Assembly: GCF_007655135.1 (NCBI RefSeq)
Contig: NC_045134.1
Location: forward strand, 16,702,568 to 16,766,567
Length of the DNA stretch: 64,000 bases
DNA from: Punica granatum
Taxonomy: Eukaryota; Streptophyta; Magnoliopsida; Myrtales; Lythraceae
Direction: 5' to 3'
Shown here in pieces: positions 61,101 through 64,000 of the stretch. How positions within the stretch are numbered: the stretch's first letter is position 1; every line of letters starts with the position of its first letter. Under the pieces are notes generated by a model. That model saw only the letters and a list, made by a program, of their open reading frames with translations, was not told where the DNA came from and made no database searches. The position numbers and the translations under genes were made by a program.

Positions 61101-64000
61101 GCGGAGTACGGAAAGCAGTAACCTGACGCAAAGTCCGGGGACGCGAAGTCCTGAAAGCAGTAAAGTGGACGCGGAGTCCGGAAAGCAGTAACCGGACGCA
61201 AAGTCCGTGGACGCGAAGTCCTGAAAGCAGTAAAGTGGACGCGGAGTTCGGAAAGAAGTAACTGGACGTAGAGTCCGGGGACGCGAAGTCCTGAAAGCAC
61301 TAAAGTGGACGCGGAGTCCGGAAAGAAGTAACCGGACGCAAAGTCCAGGGACGCGAAGTCCTGAAAGCACTAAAGTGGACGCGGAGTCCGGAAGGCAATA
61401 ACCGGACGCAAAGTCCGGCTCCTGAAAGCAGTAAAGTGGACGCGGAGTCCGGAAAGCAGTAACGGGACGCAAAGTCTGGGGACGCGAAGTCCTGAAATCA
61501 GTAAAGTGGACGCGGAGTCCGGAAAGCAATAACCGGACGCGAAGTCCTGAAAGCAATAAAGTGGACGCGGAGTCCGGAAAGCAATAACCGGACCCAAAGT
61601 CCGGGGACGCGAAGTCCTGACAGCAATAAAGTGGACGCAGAGTCCGGAAAGCAGTACCGGACGCAATGTCCGGGGACGCGAAGTCCTGAAGCAATAAAGT
61701 GGACGGGAGTCCGGAAGCATAACCGACGCAAAGTCCGGGACGCGAAGTCCTGAAAGCACTAAAGTGGACGCGGAGTCCGGAAAGAAGTACCGGACGCAAA
61801 GTCCAGGGACGCGAAGTCCTGAAAGCACTAAAGTGGACGCGGAGTACGGAAAGCAGTAACCGGACGCAAAGTCCGGGGACGCGAAGTCCTGAAAGCAGTA
61901 AAGTGGACGCGGAGTTCGGAAAGAAGTAACTGGACGTAGAGTCCGGGGACGTGAAGTCCTGAAAGCACTAAAGTGGACGCGGAGTACGGAAAGCAGTAAC
62001 CAGACGCGCAATCCGGGGCCGCGAAGTCCTGAAAGCGTAAATTGGACGCGGAGTCCGGAAAGCATAACCGGACGCAAAGTCCGGGGACGCGAAGTCCTGA
62101 AAGCACTAAAGTGGACGCGGAGTCCGGAAAGCAGTAAAGTGGACGCGGAGTCCGGAAAGCAATAACCGACGCAAAGTCCGGCTCCTGAAAGCAGTAAAGT
62201 GGACGCGGAGTCCGGAAGCAGTAACGGACGCAAAGTCTGGGTACGCGAAGTCCTGAAATCAGTAAAGTGGACGCGGTCCGGAAAGCAATAACCGGACGCG
62301 AAGTCCTGAAAGCAGTAAAGTGGACGCGGAGTCCGGAAAGCAATAACCGGACGCAAAGTCCGGACGCGAAGTCCTGAAAGCAATAAAGTGGACGCAGAGT
62401 CCGGAAAGCAGTAACCGGACGCAATGTCCGGGGACGCGAAGTCCTGAAAGCAATAAAGTGGACGGGGAGTCCGGAAAGCAATAACCGGACGCAAAGTCCG
62501 GGGACGCGAAGTCCTGAAAGCACTAAAGTGGACGCGGAGTACGGAAAGAAGTAACCGGACGCAAAGTCCAGGGACGCGAAGTCCTGAAAGCACTAAAGTG
62601 GACGCGGAGTACGGAAAGCAGTAACCGGACGCAAAGTCCGGGGACGCGAAGTCCTGAAAGCAGTAAAGTGGACGCGGAGTTCGGAAAGAAGTAACTGGAC
62701 GTAGAGTCCGGGGACGCGAAGTCCTGAAAGCACTAAAGTGGACGCGGAGTACGGAAAGCAGTAACCAGACGCGCATCCGGGGCAGCGAAGTCCTGAAAGC
62801 CGTAAAGTGGACGCGGAGTCCGGAAAGCAATAACCGGACGCAAAGTACGGGGACGCGAAGTCCTGAAAGCACTAAAGTGGACGCGGAGTCCGGAAAGCAG
62901 TAACCGGACGCAAATTCCGGGGACGCGAAGTCCTGAAAGAAGTAAAGTGGACGCGGAGTTCGGAAAGAAGTAACTGGACGCAGAGTCCGGGGACGCGAAG
63001 TCCTGAAAGCACTAAGGTGGACGCGGAGTACCGAAAGCAATAACCGGACGCGAAGTCCTGAAAGCAGTAAAGTGGACGCGGAGTCCGGAAAGTAATAACC
63101 GGACGCAAAGTCCGGGGACGCGAAGTCCTGAAAGCAATAAAGTGGACGCAGAGTCCGAAAGTAGTAACCGGACGCAATGTCCGGGGACGCGAAGTCCTGA
63201 AAGCAGTAAAGTGGACGCGGAGTTCGGAAAGAAGTAACTGGACGCAGAGTCCGGGGACACGAAGTCCTGAAAGCACTAAAGTGGACGCGGAGTACGGAAA
63301 GCAGTAACAACGCACACCGTCCGGGGCCGCGAAGTCCTGAATGCAATAAAGTGGACGGGGAGTCCGGAAAGCAATAACCAGACGCAAAGTCCGGGGACGT
63401 GAAGTCCTGAAAGCACTAAAGTGGACGCGAGTCCGGAAAGCAGTAACTGGACGCAGAGTCCGGGGACGCGAAGTCCTGAGGCACTAAAGTGGACGCGGAG
63501 TACGAAAGCAGTAACCAGACGCACAGTCCGGGGCCGCGAAGTCCTGAAAGCAGTAAAGTGGACGCGGAGTCCGGAAAGCAATAACCGGACGCAAAGTCCG
63601 GGGACGCGAAGTCCTGAAAGCACTAAAGTGGACGCGGAGTCCGGAAAACAGTAAAGTGGACGCGAGTCCCGGAAGCAATAACCGGACCAAAGGACGAAAG
63701 TCCGCAAGTCCGGCTCCTGAAAGCAGTAAAGTGGACGCGGAGACCGGAAAGCATAACGGGACGCAAAGTCTGGGACGCGAAGTCCTGAAATCAGTAAAGT
63801 GACGCGGAGTCCGGAAAGCAATAACCGGACGCGAAATCCTGAAAGCAGTAAAGTGGACGCGGAGTCCGGAAAGCAATAACCGGACGCAAAGTCCGGGGAC
63901 GCGAAGTCCTGAAAGCAATAAAGTGGACGCAGAGTCCGGAAAGCAGTAACCGACGCAATGTCCGGGGACGCGAAGTCCTGAAAGCAATAAAGTGGACGGG
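34027..64000 (-). repeat. Giant tandem array of 70-bp units (about 430 units, continues past the window)
   Basis: The consensus on the + strand is AAAGTGGACGCGGAGTCCGG, then AAAGCAGTAACCGGACGCAA, AGTCCGGGGACGCGAAGTCC and TGAAAGCAGT (70 bp in all). Each unit holds three GGAC...GTCC palindromes with 5-nt loops (GCGGA, GCAAA, GCGAA); the middle one has a 6-bp stem CCGGAC/GTCCGG. Two GAAAGCAGTAA-type linkers separate them. Variants recur in blocks: a unit with GAAGTAACTGGACG usually precedes one with GTACGGAAAGCAGTAACCAG and GGGGCCGCG; a 55-bp unit lacks 15 bp; and a GTCCGGCTCCTGAAAG junction recurs 14 times. Long - strand frames across it (up to about 658 codons) exist because the unit has no stop in any of the three phases; they are not genes. 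Confidence 0.95.

Larger units (their letters stand above)
29941..64000 (-). mobile_element. Element D: 3' end of an LTR retrotransposon with a giant 3' UTR tandem array
   Basis: On the - strand the order is array (64000-34027), a 160-bp unique stretch, polypurine tract (33867-33853) and 3' LTR (33852-29941). The unique stretch and tract match 10259-10428 of element A, which fixes the array as part of the 3' untranslated region of D. The last 0.5 kb or so of the LTR were cut off by the insertion of C. ORF1, gag and pol of D, if present, should lie right of the window. Confidence 0.85.

Noticed and set aside
33757..63987. Dozens of long - strand frames (for example 33757-35721, 35366-37174 and 61370-63346, 600-658 codons) that could be read as a repeat protein family
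   Set aside because: They follow from a 70-bp unit without stops in any phase. All three phases are open alike, products overlap in several frames at once, and there is no start context, domain or constant frame.
34027..64000. CRISPR-like regular repeats
   Set aside because: Units are contiguous without unique spacers, the sequence is plant retroelement DNA and no cas genes are present.
1..64000. tRNA, rRNA or host protein-coding genes
   Set aside because: I looked for cloverleaf or box motifs and conserved host proteins by eye and saw none; every recognisable protein belongs to the retroelements.

Overview
The window is plant nuclear DNA made almost entirely of nested, very large LTR retrotransposons of the Ty3/gypsy type, followed by about 30 kb of tandem repeat. 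I see no host gene, rRNA, tRNA or microbial feature. The gag and ORF1 protein types, the 4-5 kb LTRs and an extra ORF upstream of gag fit the plant Tat/Ogre-like lineage. The proteins resemble ones I recall from pomegranate (Punica granatum); that species guess is memory only and moderate at best.

Layout. Element A (+ strand, 1-15613) is a non-autonomous element. It has a 5' LTR cut by the window edge (1-4811), a PBS, a 5.6-kb internal region with no recognisable retroelement gene but two hairpin-forming minisatellites (6521-6847 and 10067-10258), a polypurine tract and a complete 5185-bp 3' LTR (10429-15613). A sits inside the gag-pol gene of element B, which runs the opposite way. B (15614-22141, - strand) shows a decayed gag, a decayed ORF1, a leader with PBS and a 1.7-kb LTR remnant. 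The LTR remnant is fused, through a duplicated 26-bp filler, to element C (22142-29940, - strand). C keeps only the start of gag, an intact 498-codon ORF1, a leader with PBS and a full 4578-bp LTR. C had inserted into the LTR of element D (29941 to beyond 64000, - strand). D shows most of its 3' LTR, its polypurine tract, about 160 bp of 3' untranslated sequence, and then a tandem array from 34027 to the end of the window.

How the parts relate. All four elements share LTR sequence or termini (TGTCAGCACCCC ... CA), the A, B and C primer sites sit 3 nt from their LTR, and A and D share the polypurine tract. A, with no genes, would need proteins from a relative such as B, C or D. The array in D lies exactly where A has its second minisatellite, directly upstream of the polypurine tract, and shares its linker motif (TTTACTGCTTTC on the coding strand) and hairpin design. 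The main result is therefore a satellite of about 430 units of 70 bp that grew out of the 3' UTR minisatellite of a retrotransposon. Growth of satellites from hypervariable 3' UTRs of Tat-lineage elements is a known plant phenomenon. This array, its palindrome changes and its higher-order pattern look worth a closer look.
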